Shown: positions 25,790 through 36,151, numbered from the stretch's first letter. The stretch is 64,000 nt of DNA from Paradesulfitobacterium ferrireducens (GCF_017310645.1 NZ_JAFLRH010000009.1:61210-125209), one strand, 5' to 3'. Notes: a model not told the origin generated them from the letters alone. Numbers and translations are program-made.

Positions 25790-26554
25790 ATGAAAATTGC
25801 TGTCTCAGGCAAGGGAGGAGTGGGTAAGACCACATTTGCCGCAAATCTGGCGCATTGGTTAGCGGCCAAAGGCACCAATGTCCTGGCTGTAGACGCTGAT
25901 CCTGATGCCAGCCTTGGAACCGTGCTCGGGATTGAGGAAGATGTTTTAGCTGACTTAAAACCGATTGTGGATATGAAAGAATTAATTGAAGAGAGAATGG
26001 GCGGAAGCGGGGCTTTTTATCCGCTGAATCCGCAAGTAGACGATATTCTTGATGATTATTCCATCCCTCTGGGGCCTATCCGTTTCTTCCGGATGGGTAA
26101 TATCAAAGGGGGCGGTTCGTCATGTTATTGTAAGGAAAACAGTTTCCTGCATGCCTTAGTTAATTCCCTGATTTTGGGTGAAGAGGACACGGTCATTCTC
26201 GATATGGGGGCAGGGATTGAACAATTGACCCGGGGCACGGCCCAAGGGGTTGATGTCTTGGTTATCGTGACAGAGCCCAGTAAAGTCAGTTTCCAGACTG
26301 TGGTAATCATTCAAAAGCTGGCCCGGGAACTTGGAATACCTAGAGTTGTAGTCGTAGGAAATAAAGTTCGAACCGCTCAAGAAGAGAGTTTTCTTAGAGA
26401 CCGCTTTTCCGAAGCTGAGCTGGTGGGAATTGTACCTTACAGCGAAGAATTATTGGAAATGTCCATCAACACAGGAAACAGTCAGTTGCCTGCGGGGTCT
26501 CTAGGTTTACATCTAGATAAAATTTACCAGAAAATTGTGAGGGAAGGGAGATGA
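25790..26554 (+). CDS. cooC: CO dehydrogenase nickel-insertion ATPase CooC (first copy)
   Basis: A 254-residue MinD/ParA-type P-loop ATPase that helps load nickel into the C-cluster of CO dehydrogenase or the A-cluster of acetyl-CoA synthase. The deviant Walker A loop GKGGVGKTT is at residues 7-15, and the CYC metal-binding motif of CooC, which dimerises around nickel, is near 111-113. The ATG at 25790 has GGGG nine bases away; an ATG two codons upstream is less well spaced. It directly precedes acsA. A second paralogue lies at 34377. Confidence 0.9.
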   Translation: MKIAVSGKGGVGKTTFAANLAHWLAAKGTNVLAVDADPDASLGTVLGIEEDVLADLKPIVDMKELIEERMGGSGAFYPLNPQVDDILDDYSIPLGPIRFFRMGNIKGGGSSCYCKENSFLHALVNSLILGEEDTVILDMGAGIEQLTRGTAQGVDVLVIVTEPSKVSFQTVVIIQKLARELGIPRVVVVGNKVRTAQEESFLRDRFSEAELVGIVPYSEELLEMSINTGNSQLPAGSLGLHLDKIYQKIVREGR

Positions 26555-26626
26555 AGCGTTAGGATATCGTTCTCTGTCTGCATCGATCGTGATGTAATTC
26601 ATCTTTAGAAAGAGGAGGTTTGTATT

Positions 26627-28645
26627 ATGCCAAGATATCGGGATTTGACACATAGTGCCCGTCCTTCCGATGCACCGCGCGTTGTTGAACCTAAAAATCC
26701 AATGCGCACAACGGATCCTGGTGCCGCAGAAATGCTCAAATTAGCGCAAGAACAAAAGATCGAAACGGTGTTTGACCGCGTTGTTGCGCAACAACCCCAA
26801 TGTCAATTTGGTTACAAAGGTGTTTGCTGCCGTATCTGTATCGCCGGCCCCTGCCGGGTTAAAGCGGATGACGGCCCGGCCAGCAAAGGAATATGCGGGG
26901 CTACCGCCTACACGATTGTGTCACGGAATCTGGTGCGCTTAATAGCCGGTGGGGCCGCATCCCACTCGGAACACTCCCGTCATGTTTTGCATACGGCACA
27001 TGCAATGACCGAGGGTCACGCTCCGGATTATAAAATTAAATCTCCGGAGAAACTCCGTAAATTAGCTGAAAAACTCGGTATTTCGGCCCTTGACCGGGGT
27101 GATATGGAAATCCTTTCGGATGTTGTTGAATTAGGTTATGCTGATTTTGGCCGTTATCAAGAACGTCCATTGGCATTTTTAGATAGTTTCCTGACTGAAG
27201 GACGGCGCAGGAAGTTTAATCATACTAACATTATGCCGAAAGCCATTGATGGCACGGTTACGGAATTGATCGCGCAAACCGCAATGGGCGTTGACGCCGA
27301 TCCTGTTAACATTATCTTTGGTGGCTTAAAAGCATCGCTTGCAGATTTAGCCGGTGAATATATCGGTACCACTTTAAGTGATGTGCTTTTTGGCGTGCCG
27401 GAACCGATTGTTTCTGAATCCAATTTGGGTGTGATCAATCCCAAGATGGTCAACATTGCGGTCCACGGCCATAACCCGGTGTTAAGCGAAATGGTTGTGG
27501 CTGCGGCCAGAATGATGACGGACGAAGCCAAAAAGGTTGGAGCTGAAGGCGTCAATATTGTGGGTATCTGTTGTACTGGTAATGAATTATTAATGCGTCA
27601 AGGAGTGTATTTGGCTACATCATCGGCTTCCCAGGAAATGGCGATTATGACCGGTGCCCTGGATGCCATGGTGGTTGACATCCAATGTATTTATCCTGCG
27701 GTCCAGCAAGTTGCCGAATGCTTCCATACAAAGATCGTCACAACGGAAAGCATTATGAAAATTCCCGGATCACAGTTTTTAGCCTTTAATGCGTCCACAG
27801 CGCTGGAAGACGCGAAGAAACTCGTTAAGATCGCGATTGAATCGTATAAGAACAGGGATCCTAAGAAAGTCTCAATTCCCAGCGAAAGGCACAAACTGGT
27901 AGCCGGGTTTAGTATTGAGGCTTTGACGGATATTTTCTCCAAGGTTAACCCCGAAAGACCGATTTCTGTTCTCACCGATGCCATTTTGAACGGACAAATA
28001 AAAGGGGTTGCTCTCATGGCCGGGTGCAACAACCTGAAACGTCCGCAGGACGAAGGACACGTTGCGGTGTTGAAGGAATTGGTTAAAAACGATGTGTTTG
28101 TGATCGCAACCGGGTGTTCGGCGGGTGCGTATGCCAAATTCGGACTCATGTCGCCGTTGGCGGTGGATGCTTACGCCGGGCCCGGACTCAAGAGCTTCCT
28201 GAAGATGCTCGAAGATGCGAATCCCCAACTCACCACGGGACTGCCCTTGGTATTCCACGTGGGTGCCTGCGTGGACAACAGCCGAGGTATGGATTTAGCG
28301 ATTGCCATGGCCAATGAGCTGGGAGTTGATGTGCCCAAGGTTCCCTTTGTGGCCTCTGCGCCGGAAGCGATGCATGAAAAAGCCGTGGCGATTGGTACTT
28401 GGTGTGTGACGATGGGCTTACCGACGCATGTCGGTTCGATGCCGCCAGTTGAAGGTAGCGACCTTATCTATGGAATTACCACTCAAATTGCCCATGATGT
28501 ATTCGGAGGTAGCTTTATCTTCGAGATGGATCCTGTGATCGGGGCGCGGAAGCTGCTCGATGCCTTGGAATATCGAACCTGGAAGCTGGGCATTCATAAA
28601 CAGGCAGCTGAGAAATTCAATACTTCACTCGCTCAAGGGTGGTAA
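26627..28645 (+). CDS. acsA: Anaerobic Ni-Fe carbon monoxide dehydrogenase catalytic subunit
   Basis: A 672-residue CO dehydrogenase (CooS/AcsA), which reduces CO2 to CO for acetyl-CoA synthase or oxidises CO. Cys59 and Cys67 fit the D-cluster shared across the dimer; Cys68, 71, 76 and 90 fit the B-cluster. The C-cluster ligands are all visible: His in VHGHNPV near 280 and Cys in GICCTGNE (about 315), DIQCIYP (about 352), AGCNN (about 466), TGCSAG (about 496) and GACVDN (about 546). The set of ligands is complete, so it should be active. Its position directly before acsB marks it as the ACS-associated form. Confidence 0.96.
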   Translation: MPRYRDLTHSARPSDAPRVVEPKNPMRTTDPGAAEMLKLAQEQKIETVFDRVVAQQPQCQFGYKGVCCRICIAGPCRVKADDGPASKGICGATAYTIVSRNLVRLIAGGAASHSEHSRHVLHTAHAMTEGHAPDYKIKSPEKLRKLAEKLGISALDRGDMEILSDVVELGYADFGRYQERPLAFLDSFLTEGRRRKFNHTNIMPKAIDGTVTELIAQTAMGVDADPVNIIFGGLKASLADLAGEYIGTTLSDVLFGVPEPIVSESNLGVINPKMVNIAVHGHNPVLSEMVVAAARMMTDEAKKVGAEGVNIVGICCTGNELLMRQGVYLATSSASQEMAIMTGALDAMVVDIQCIYPAVQQVAECFHTKIVTTESIMKIPGSQFLAFNASTALEDAKKLVKIAIESYKNRDPKKVSIPSERHKLVAGFSIEALTDIFSKVNPERPISVLTDAILNGQIKGVALMAGCNNLKRPQDEGHVAVLKELVKNDVFVIATGCSAGAYAKFGLMSPLAVDAYAGPGLKSFLKMLEDANPQLTTGLPLVFHVGACVDNSRGMDLAIAMANELGVDVPKVPFVASAPEAMHEKAVAIGTWCVTMGLPTHVGSMPPVEGSDLIYGITTQIAHDVFGGSFIFEMDPVIGARKLLDALEYRTWKLGIHKQAAEKFNTSLAQGW

Positions 28646-28665
28646 GAAAGGAGGAGGAATGGTTT

Positions 28666-30846
28666 ATGTCCATGGAACAAATATATGAAGGAGCAATCAC
28701 TGACCCGAGTAAGCAAGGAACTAAACTGATTAGGCGAGCTTATGACGGCACCTTGATTGCCTTAACTTATGCGGAAATCCTGCTTAACCGGGCCATTAAA
28801 ACGTATGGTGCGGAACAAGAGATCGGTTATCCGGACACGGCCTACCACCTTCCGGTTGTCACATGTCTCTCTGGTGAAAAAGTTACCAAATTAGGGGAAT
28901 TGGTTCCCATTCTGAACCGGCTGCGCAACCAAGTCAGATCAGAGCGCACTTTTGAGAATGCCCGGCTGTGGGGGGAATCCGTCCTCTATGCTGCGGAAAT
29001 CATCGAAGCCATTCACTACTTGGAGAACGATGAGCCGAAAGTTGAGCCTTGGACCGGTTTCCTCGGCGACCCGGTTGTCCGGAAATTCGGGATTAAGATG
29101 GTTGACTGGACGATTCCTGGCGTGGCGGTTATTTTGGGTCGCGCCAAAGATTCCAAAGCAGCGAAAAAATTGCTGGATGACCTCATGGGCAAGGGCTTTA
29201 TGATCTTCCTTTGCGACGAAATCATTGAACAACTACTGGAAGAGAATGCCAAGATCGGGATTGACTATGCGGTTTTTGCTTTGGGCAACTTTACACAAAT
29301 CATCCATGCAGTTAACTACGCTTTCCGTGCAGGTCTGGCCTTCGGGGGTATTCCTGCAGGCAGGCGCGAAGAACACCGTGATTATCAGAGACGCCGTGTC
29401 CGGGCATTCGTTTTGAATCTCGGCGAATTGGATGATGTTAAGTTGGCTGCCAGCATGGGTGCAATCTTCATGGGCTTCCCGGTCTTAACCGACCAAGAGC
29501 TGGGCGAAGATATGCAGATTCCCGACTGGTATATCTCTGAACCAGACTATGATAAGATTGTTCCGCTGGCTCTTGAAGTGCGTGGCATTAAAATCACCAG
29601 CATGGATCTTCCTATTCCGGTCAACTTCGGCCCCGCTTTCGAAGGTGAGACGGTACGTAAAGGCGACACCTATGTGGAGTGTGGCGGCGGTCGTACAACA
29701 GCCTTTGAGTTGGTGCGTATGGTCGGACAGGACGAGGTAACAGACGGTCAAGTGACCGTGATTGGTCCGGAGTTGGACCAAGTGCCGGAAGGGACAAAGT
29801 TGCCTCTGGGTATCATGGTTGATATCTATGGCCGTAAAATGCAGGCCGACTTTGAAGGGGTTTTGGAGCGCCGCATTCACTACTTCGCTAACTATGGTGA
29901 AGGGGTATGGCACACCGCGCAGCGCGACCTGGCCTGGGTGCGGATTTCCAAGGATGCGCGCAGCAAAGGTTTCCTGTGGAAGCACCTTGGAGAAATTCTC
30001 ATGTATAAGTTCCGGACAGAGTTCCCGGCGATCGTGGACCGGATCCAGGTCACGATCGTTACGGACCAGGCCTTGGTCGAAGAAAATATCGTCAAAGCCC
30101 GCGAACGTTACCGGTCCCGCGATGCCCGCATGAAGGCCTTAACGGACGAGTCGGTTGAGGAGTTTTACTCTTGTCTGCTGTGTCAATCCTTTGCGCCGAA
30201 CCACGTTTGTATCGTCACTCCGGAACGGGTGGGACTCTGTGGTGCGGTGAGCTGGCTCGATGCCAAAGCAGCTTTTGAAATTACCCCAACCGGACCGAAC
30301 CAGCCGATTCCCAAAGGACCAGCCATTGATGAGGTCAAAGGAATGTGGCAAAGCTGCAATGACTACCTGAGGCCGGCTTCCAACAATACTTTGGAAGAAG
30401 TGAACCTGTACACCCTGATGGACAGGCCAATGACTTCCTGCGGCTGCTTCGAGGCTATTATGGCAATTGTACCTGAAGCGAACGGGCTAATGATCACGAC
30501 CCGTGAGCACAGCGGCATGACTCCTTGCGGCATGACCTTCTCGACTTTGGCCGGAACGGTCGGCGGCGGTCTCCAAACCCCTGGCTTCATGGGAATTGGA
30601 CGGACCTATATTGTAAGTAAGAAGTTCATTCCTGCAGACGGCGGCATTGCCCGTATTGTCTGGATGCCAAAAGAGTTAAAAGAATTCTTGCGCGAAGATT
30701 TCGTGCAGCGTGCGATTGATGAAGGACTCGGAGAAGACTTCATCGACAAAATTGCGGATGAAACCATCGGCACCACGGTCGAAGAAATTCTGCCCTTCCT
30801 CGAAGAGAAAGGACATCCCTGCTTCAATCTTGATCCACTGATGTAA
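28666..30846 (+). CDS. acsB: Acetyl-CoA synthase (CODH/ACS beta subunit)
   Basis: A 726-residue acetyl-CoA synthase that joins a methyl group from the corrinoid protein, CO from AcsA and CoA. A-cluster cysteines are Cys503, Cys506, Cys515 and Cys525 in the CLLCQSFAPNHVC...LCG segment plus the proximal-nickel CGC near 592-594; all are offset by three from the Moorella enzyme. ATG at 28666 is chosen because AGGAGGAGG lies about eight bases upstream; the longer frame begins inside acsA. Full length, including the N-terminal domain that contacts CODH. Confidence 0.96.
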   Translation: MSMEQIYEGAITDPSKQGTKLIRRAYDGTLIALTYAEILLNRAIKTYGAEQEIGYPDTAYHLPVVTCLSGEKVTKLGELVPILNRLRNQVRSERTFENARLWGESVLYAAEIIEAIHYLENDEPKVEPWTGFLGDPVVRKFGIKMVDWTIPGVAVILGRAKDSKAAKKLLDDLMGKGFMIFLCDEIIEQLLEENAKIGIDYAVFALGNFTQIIHAVNYAFRAGLAFGGIPAGRREEHRDYQRRRVRAFVLNLGELDDVKLAASMGAIFMGFPVLTDQELGEDMQIPDWYISEPDYDKIVPLALEVRGIKITSMDLPIPVNFGPAFEGETVRKGDTYVECGGGRTTAFELVRMVGQDEVTDGQVTVIGPELDQVPEGTKLPLGIMVDIYGRKMQADFEGVLERRIHYFANYGEGVWHTAQRDLAWVRISKDARSKGFLWKHLGEILMYKFRTEFPAIVDRIQVTIVTDQALVEENIVKARERYRSRDARMKALTDESVEEFYSCLLCQSFAPNHVCIVTPERVGLCGAVSWLDAKAAFEITPTGPNQPIPKGPAIDEVKGMWQSCNDYLRPASNNTLEEVNLYTLMDRPMTSCGCFEAIMAIVPEANGLMITTREHSGMTPCGMTFSTLAGTVGGGLQTPGFMGIGRTYIVSKKFIPADGGIARIVWMPKELKEFLREDFVQRAIDEGLGEDFIDKIADETIGTTVEEILPFLEEKGHPCFNLDPLM

Positions 30847-30861
30847 TTACATTGTTTTTGC

Positions 30862-30896
30862 GGTCCGTCAGAGACATAAATGGTCTCTGGCGGACC
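30862..30896 (+). promoter_or_regulatory. Intercistronic hairpin between acsB and acsC
   Basis: GGTCCGTCAGAGAC (30862-30875) pairs with GTCTCTGGCGGACC (30883-30896), a 14-bp stem with one G-U pair and a 7-base loop. No U tract follows, so it is more likely an mRNA stability or processing element than a terminator. Confidence 0.6.
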
Positions 30897-30933
30897 CATG
30901 CCGATATCATTTCAATAAGAAAGGGGTCAGAGT

Positions 30934-32256
30934 ATGGGTTTAACAGGTTTAGAAATCTACAAACAGCTGCCGAAGAAAAACTGCGGAGAATGCGGAACAC
31001 CGACATGTCTGGCTTTTGCAATGGCTTTGGCTGCCGGGAAAGGTTCTTTGGACGCTTGCCCGCATGTTACAGACGCTGCGCGTGAAGCCTTGGATTCAGC
31101 ATCGGCGCCGCCCATTAAAGCCATTAAATTCGGAAGTGGTTCCATCCTAGGTGATGAGACCGTACTGTTCCGTCATGACAAAACGTTCTATCATCCTACC
31201 ACTATTTTGATTCAAGTCTCTGATACCATGAGTGACGATGAGATCGCAGCCAAGGTTGCTGAGATTAATGATCTGGAGTATGACCGCGTTGGTCTGCATT
31301 ATTCTTTAGATGGCGTAGCCGTTGTCAATGAATCCGGAGACGCTGCCCGCTTTGCCGCAGTGGTCGCTGCTGTAGCCAAAGCCACTGAGAAGTCTATGGT
31401 TATTTTGAGCAACAGCGCTGAAGCTTTGAAAGCAGCGGTGCCCCAAGTAGCAGAGCGCAAGCCTTTAATCGGCAGTGCTACCGCGGATAACTATGAAGCC
31501 ATCGTTAATTTGGCAAAAGAGCAAGCCGTGCCGGTTATCCTAAAAGCTGACGGACTCGATGCTTTAAATGACCTGGTTGAGAAAGCTCAAGCTCTGGGTT
31601 ACAAAGAGTTTGTGCTCGATCCCGGTTCCAGAACTCCGAGCCAAAGCTTGGCCAACTTCACCCACTTGCGCCGTCTGGCGATCAAGAAAAAATTCCGTCC
31701 GTTTGGCTATCCGGTCATTGCTTTCACGAGCAAGAGCGAACCGCTGGACGAAATCCTGGAAGCATCGGTATATGTAACTAAGTATGCCAGTGCGATCGTC
31801 ATAAAGACCAGTATCAAGGCTCATTTGCTGCCGCTGCTTACTTTGAGGCAGAATATCTACACGGATCCGCAGAAACCGATTCAGGTTGAGCCGACGCTGC
31901 ACGTGGTGGGCGATGTCAATGAGGACTCTCCGTTCTATATCACCACCAACTTCTCTCTCACCTATTACAGTGTGGAAGGGGAAGTGGAAGCCAGCAAGAT
32001 TCCGAGTTATATCCTTCCGATTGATACCGACGGGACGTCCGTGCTGACCGCGTATGCAGCCGGTAAATATGAGCCGGATAAGATCGCGGCTGCCATGGAA
32101 GCCAGTGGAATCGCTGATAAAGTGAAACACCGCAATGTCATTATCCCCGGCTATGTCGCCGTAATTTCCGGGAAATTGCAAGAACTGACCGGGTGGAAAG
32201 TCATTGTCGGACCGCGGGAGTCCAGCGGCATCGTATCCTTTGCCCGGACCCTGTAG
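30934..32256 (+). CDS. acsC: Corrinoid iron-sulfur protein large subunit
   Basis: A 440-residue subunit that carries the [4Fe-4S] cluster and binds the corrinoid that shuttles the methyl group from AcsE to AcsB. The N-terminal cluster ligands are Cys17, Cys20, Cys25 and Cys42 (C-x2-C-x4-C-x16-C). A TIM-barrel and a C-terminal corrinoid-binding domain follow (PGYVAVISGKLQELTGWKVIVGPRE near the end). AAAGGGG lies before the ATG. Its partner AcsD is encoded three genes downstream. Confidence 0.95.
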   Translation: MGLTGLEIYKQLPKKNCGECGTPTCLAFAMALAAGKGSLDACPHVTDAAREALDSASAPPIKAIKFGSGSILGDETVLFRHDKTFYHPTTILIQVSDTMSDDEIAAKVAEINDLEYDRVGLHYSLDGVAVVNESGDAARFAAVVAAVAKATEKSMVILSNSAEALKAAVPQVAERKPLIGSATADNYEAIVNLAKEQAVPVILKADGLDALNDLVEKAQALGYKEFVLDPGSRTPSQSLANFTHLRRLAIKKKFRPFGYPVIAFTSKSEPLDEILEASVYVTKYASAIVIKTSIKAHLLPLLTLRQNIYTDPQKPIQVEPTLHVVGDVNEDSPFYITTNFSLTYYSVEGEVEASKIPSYILPIDTDGTSVLTAYAAGKYEPDKIAAAMEASGIADKVKHRNVIIPGYVAVISGKLQELTGWKVIVGPRESSGIVSFARTL

Positions 32257-32375
32257 TTCAGGTATTCAGAAGTCAGAATTCAGAATTCAGTAGTTCCTTG
32301 CATACTTTTCTCTTGATCCTTGCTCAAGTTTATTCTGACTCCTGGCTCCTGTCTCCTGAGTACTGACCACAAAGT
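32257..32375. repeat. Imperfect-palindromic repeat element between acsC and acsV
   Basis: The left arm has repeated TTCAG and TCAGAATTCAG units (32260-32300); the right arm (32328-32368) has TTCTGACTCCTG, GGCTCCTG and TCTCCTGAGTACTGAC. The arms are complementary in sense, as in the element at 11930-12140. It interrupts the acs gene string. Confidence 0.65.
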
Positions 32376-32433
32376 AATACTAGAAAGATAATTATCTCAG
32401 AGGGTTTTGAGTGAGAGCGAGGGAAGTGACGAA

Positions 32434-34347
32434 ATGCCCCAATGCCAAGTTAAATTTATGCCGGAAAACAGAATCATAGAAGTGGAGAGCGGAACCTCCC
32501 TGCTTAAGGCGGCTTCAAAAGCCGGGATTTATATTAAGTCGAGTTGTGGGGGCAAAGGTAGTTGCGGCGCTTGTAAAGTTCTGGTCATATCCGGAGAGCC
32601 CCAGGTAGAGGGTACCGGCAACCTGTCTCCCGAGCAGCTGTCCCAGGGAGTTCGGTTAGCCTGTAAAACCTTCGTCCAAAGTGATGTAACAGTTGAAGTT
32701 CCTCCCGAATCCAGGCTGCAAGAGCATCAAGTGCTGATGGGGGATGTCCAGAAAGGTCTGCTTAAGGAAACTGAAGAAGACATGATGGAAAAGTTCGGAC
32801 ACGACCCTCTGGCTGTCAAAGTTAGGGTTCAGCTTTCTGAACCGACTTTGACGGAAAACGCGAGTGACTGGTCCCGTCTGAGTATGGAGTTAAAAAAGGT
32901 TTTACATGCAGGGGCTAAGCCCATTCAGATTCCCCTGACTGTGCTCCAGACACTGCCCGAGACCTTGCGCCAAGCTAACTGGGATGTTTCGGTAACGCTT
33001 ACCGTCATGGAATCCGGGTATACGGTAACTCATGTAGCGAAGGGCAATGATATTCCTCCTTATGGTCTGGCGATTGACATTGGCACAACCACAGTTGTGG
33101 TTTACTTGGTGAACTTATTAACCGGGGAAATTGTAGATAAGCAGGGGACTTACAATAAGCAGGCTAAATTTGGGGATGACGTCATTTCCCGGATAGTGTA
33201 TGCGGTTGAAAGCCCGGAAAATTTGCAGGAGATTCATCAAGCGGTCATTGATACTGTGAATGATCTCACGGACAAAATTATCTCCCGGCAAAACCTTAAT
33301 TTCAATGACCTGGCAGTCGCCATGACGGCCGGCAATACGACCATGACTCAATTACTGCTGGGTGTGGATCCAAGATATGTGCGGCTGGAGCCATACATTC
33401 CGACTATGAATGATGTTCCGTCCGTGCCGGCCCGGCAGATTGGACTTCATATCTTGCCGGAAGGCTTAGTCCACTCCTTTCCTTCAGTAGCCAGTTATGT
33501 CGGCGGAGATATTGTTTCCGGTACACTGGTTACTGATATGGCGAACGGAGAAGATATCGTCCTCTTCATTGATATCGGCACCAATGGGGAAATTGTACTG
33601 GGCAACCAGGATTGGCTGGTATCTTGTGCCTGTTCAGCAGGGCCTTGCTTTGAAGGCGGCGGCATTACCTTTGGCATGAGAGCAATGCCGGGGGCTATTG
33701 AGAGGGTTAAAATTGATCCGGAAACGTTAGATGTCAATCTTAAAGTGGTTGGAAGAATACCGCCGGTAGGAATTTGTGGTTCCGGTTTGGTTGACTGCCT
33801 GGCTAAACTTAGAGAGGCAGGTATCATTGACCGGGCCGGTAATTTCCAGCTTGAACACCCGTCCCAATCTGCTCGCTTGCGGGCAACCGCTGATGATAAA
33901 GAATTTGTCCTGGCTTGGGCCCATCAATCCGGCGGCGAGAAGGATGTTGTCATTACCGAAAATGACGTTAAAAACTTAATCCGGGCCAAAGGGGCCATTT
34001 ATGCCGGGATCCGTTCTTTGCTGACGATGGTGGCTGTCGATATCGAGATGATCAGCCGGATTGTGATTGCCGGTGGGTTCGGGAATTACCTGAATGTCCA
34101 TGACTCCGTTCAAATCGGGTTGCTCCCGGATTTGCCGGAGGATAAATTCCAGTTTATCGGGAACTCTTCCGTTAAAGGTGCCAGGCTGGCGCTGCTTTCT
34201 CAAAATGCTTGGAAAGAAGCGGCGGACCTGGGACATAAAATGACCTATATTGAGCTATCCGTGGGTACCACATTTATGGACGAGTTCGTGTCAGCGCTGT
34301 TCTTACCGCATACGGACTTATCCCTGTTCCCGTCCGTGCAAGGTTGA
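32434..34347 (+). CDS. acsV: Reductive activator of the corrinoid iron-sulfur protein (RACo/AcsV)
   Basis: A 637-residue protein that reactivates oxidised Co(II) corrinoid protein using ATP. The N-terminal [2Fe-2S] ferredoxin domain has Cys38, Cys44, Cys47 and Cys77. A linker and middle domain lead to a C-terminal ASKHA ATPase fold (DUF4445) beginning GLAIDIGTTTVVVYL near 210. ATG at 32434 has GAGGGA at good spacing and gives the normal N-terminus; TTG at 32407 is possible but less likely. It restarts the gene string after the repeat element. Confidence 0.92.
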   Translation: MPQCQVKFMPENRIIEVESGTSLLKAASKAGIYIKSSCGGKGSCGACKVLVISGEPQVEGTGNLSPEQLSQGVRLACKTFVQSDVTVEVPPESRLQEHQVLMGDVQKGLLKETEEDMMEKFGHDPLAVKVRVQLSEPTLTENASDWSRLSMELKKVLHAGAKPIQIPLTVLQTLPETLRQANWDVSVTLTVMESGYTVTHVAKGNDIPPYGLAIDIGTTTVVVYLVNLLTGEIVDKQGTYNKQAKFGDDVISRIVYAVESPENLQEIHQAVIDTVNDLTDKIISRQNLNFNDLAVAMTAGNTTMTQLLLGVDPRYVRLEPYIPTMNDVPSVPARQIGLHILPEGLVHSFPSVASYVGGDIVSGTLVTDMANGEDIVLFIDIGTNGEIVLGNQDWLVSCACSAGPCFEGGGITFGMRAMPGAIERVKIDPETLDVNLKVVGRIPPVGICGSGLVDCLAKLREAGIIDRAGNFQLEHPSQSARLRATADDKEFVLAWAHQSGGEKDVVITENDVKNLIRAKGAIYAGIRSLLTMVAVDIEMISRIVIAGGFGNYLNVHDSVQIGLLPDLPEDKFQFIGNSSVKGARLALLSQNAWKEAADLGHKMTYIELSVGTTFMDEFVSALFLPHTDLSLFPSVQG

Positions 34348-34376
34348 TAACCTGTGACAAGAAGGTGGAGAGTAAA

Positions 34377-35138
34377 ATGACAAAATATGTAGCAGTAGCC
34401 GGCAAGGGCGGGGTGGGCAAGACAACGTTTACCGCTTTAATGCTCAGGCACTTGAGTAAACAGAAAAAAGGAATCTCCATACTGGCTGTTGATGCGGATC
34501 CTAACGCCAACTTAAATGAGGCTCTGGGACTTACGGTGACTGCGACCATTTCCGATCTTTTGGAACAGGCCAAAAATCCCAAAGCCATTCCCGACGGAAT
34601 GCCCAAAGATATCTTTATTGAGTATAAACTGCAGCAGTCTTTAGTCGAATCGAAGGATATTGATCTATTGGTCATGGGCGGTCCTCAGGGGCCTGGGTGC
34701 TATTGCTATCCCAATGATCTATTGCGTAAATATCTGGAGAATTTGGGCAGTAACTATGATTTTGTGGCAGTGGATACGGAAGCCGGTCTCGAACACATCA
34801 GCCGCAGGACCATTCCGCATATTGATACGATGTTTGTCATCAGTGACTCTTCCGCTCGCGGGATTCGATCCGCCGGCCGGGTTCATGATTTGATCCGGGG
34901 AATGAGAGCCGAAGTCGGGGAAGTTTACTTAGTCGTTACCAAGACTGCGGACAACAGTTTGGAATCATTGGCCGATGAAATTGCCCAAACCGGGTTAAAA
35001 GTGATTGGAGATATTCCGTTAGACCCGCTGGTGGTGACACAGGATTTGGCAGGCAAAGCCTTATATGACTTGCCTGACGATGCGGTGTCCGTTCAAGCTG
35101 TCAAGAAAATTATCAGTCGTGTAGGGATCTTGAAGTAG
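34377..35138 (+). CDS. CO dehydrogenase/ACS nickel-insertion ATPase CooC (second copy, AcsF-like)
   Basis: A 253-residue paralogue of the first CooC. Walker A GKGGVGKTT is at 9-17 and the CYC nickel-binding motif at 108-110. In organisms with two copies, one matures CODH and the other (AcsF) can mature acetyl-CoA synthase; which does which cannot be told from sequence alone. ATG at 34377 is supported by GGTGGAG; the frame to 34344 runs back into acsV. It sits between acsV and acsD. Confidence 0.88.
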   Translation: MTKYVAVAGKGGVGKTTFTALMLRHLSKQKKGISILAVDADPNANLNEALGLTVTATISDLLEQAKNPKAIPDGMPKDIFIEYKLQQSLVESKDIDLLVMGGPQGPGCYCYPNDLLRKYLENLGSNYDFVAVDTEAGLEHISRRTIPHIDTMFVISDSSARGIRSAGRVHDLIRGMRAEVGEVYLVVTKTADNSLESLADEIAQTGLKVIGDIPLDPLVVTQDLAGKALYDLPDDAVSVQAVKKIISRVGILK

Positions 35139-35153
35139 AAAGGAGAGAGGTCA

Positions 35154-36122
35154 ATGCCCGTAACTTTAGTAAAAGAAAAGTATCCAAGTAAAGTCGGTGA
35201 GGTTGTTCTCGGCGCTACCGCTGCAGAGGGCGGTACCCGTACCTCTGTAATCAGAGTGGGTGGTGACGGAACCCTGCCGTTTCTACAGTTCGAAGGCAGT
35301 GTTGAGAACCGTCCGATTATTGCAATGGAAGTCACTGATATTGTTCCGCCGTGGAACGACACCATTAAAGAGCAATTCGGGGATGTACTGGGAAACCCGG
35401 TAGCAATGGCCAAAAAATGTGTCGAAGAATTCGGTGCAGATGCAATTTATCTTAAATTAATCGGTGCTGACCCGGAAGGAGAAAACCGCAGTCCTGAACA
35501 ATGCGCGCAAGTGGTGAAAGATGTCTTAGCAGCTGTTGGCGTTCCTTTAATTGTAGTGGGCTGCGAAGATCCGGAAAAAGATAATGAAGTGATGGCTGCT
35601 GTGGCGGAAGCGGCTGCCGGAGAAAACCTGTTAATCGGTTTGGCGGAGCAGGATAACTATAAGTCCATTACGGCTGCTGCCATGGTGCACAAGCATAATG
35701 TCATTGCCCGTTCTCCGCTTGATATTAACATTTGTAAACAGCTCAACATTTTGATCAATGAAATGGGCTTGCCTTTGAACAAAATTGTGATTGACCCCAT
35801 GATCGGCGGTTTGGGCTTCGGAATTGAATATGCCTATTCCATTATGGAGCGGGCCCGTCTGGGTGCTTTGGCCGGAGATAAAATGCTTTCTATGCCCATG
35901 ATTTGTACGGTGGGCTATGAGGCCAACCGGGCCAAAGAAGCTAATGTCGGGGCAGGTGAATTCCCGGGGTGGGGTGAACTGCAAGACCGCGGCATTTTGT
36001 GGGAGGCAGTTACTGCTGCTGCTCTGCTCCAAGTGGGTGCCAGCATTTTGTTAATGCGCAACCCAGCCTCCGTTCGGTTAGTGCAAAGAAATATTGCCGA
36101 TATGATGGAGCAAAACGCTTAA
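35154..36122 (+). CDS. acsD: Corrinoid iron-sulfur protein small subunit
   Basis: A 322-residue TIM-barrel subunit that pairs with AcsC and completes the corrinoid-binding interface. It has the typical start [17 protein letters not shown] and the ends of the barrel ([21 protein letters not shown]). GAAAGGAGAG lies before the ATG; the gene follows cooC2 by 15 bases. Confidence 0.94.
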   Translation: MPVTLVKEKYPSKVGEVVLGATAAEGGTRTSVIRVGGDGTLPFLQFEGSVENRPIIAMEVTDIVPPWNDTIKEQFGDVLGNPVAMAKKCVEEFGADAIYLKLIGADPEGENRSPEQCAQVVKDVLAAVGVPLIVVGCEDPEKDNEVMAAVAEAAAGENLLIGLAEQDNYKSITAAAMVHKHNVIARSPLDINICKQLNILINEMGLPLNKIVIDPMIGGLGFGIEYAYSIMERARLGALAGDKMLSMPMICTVGYEANRAKEANVGAGEFPGWGELQDRGILWEAVTAAALLQVGASILLMRNPASVRLVQRNIADMMEQNA

Positions 36123-36151
36123 ATACTGCAAAACCAAAACAATAATCTGGC

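Noticed and set aside
32407..32433. TTG start for acsV at 32407
   Set aside because: Its ribosome site is only three bases away, whereas ATG at 32434 has good spacing and gives the usual N-terminus.
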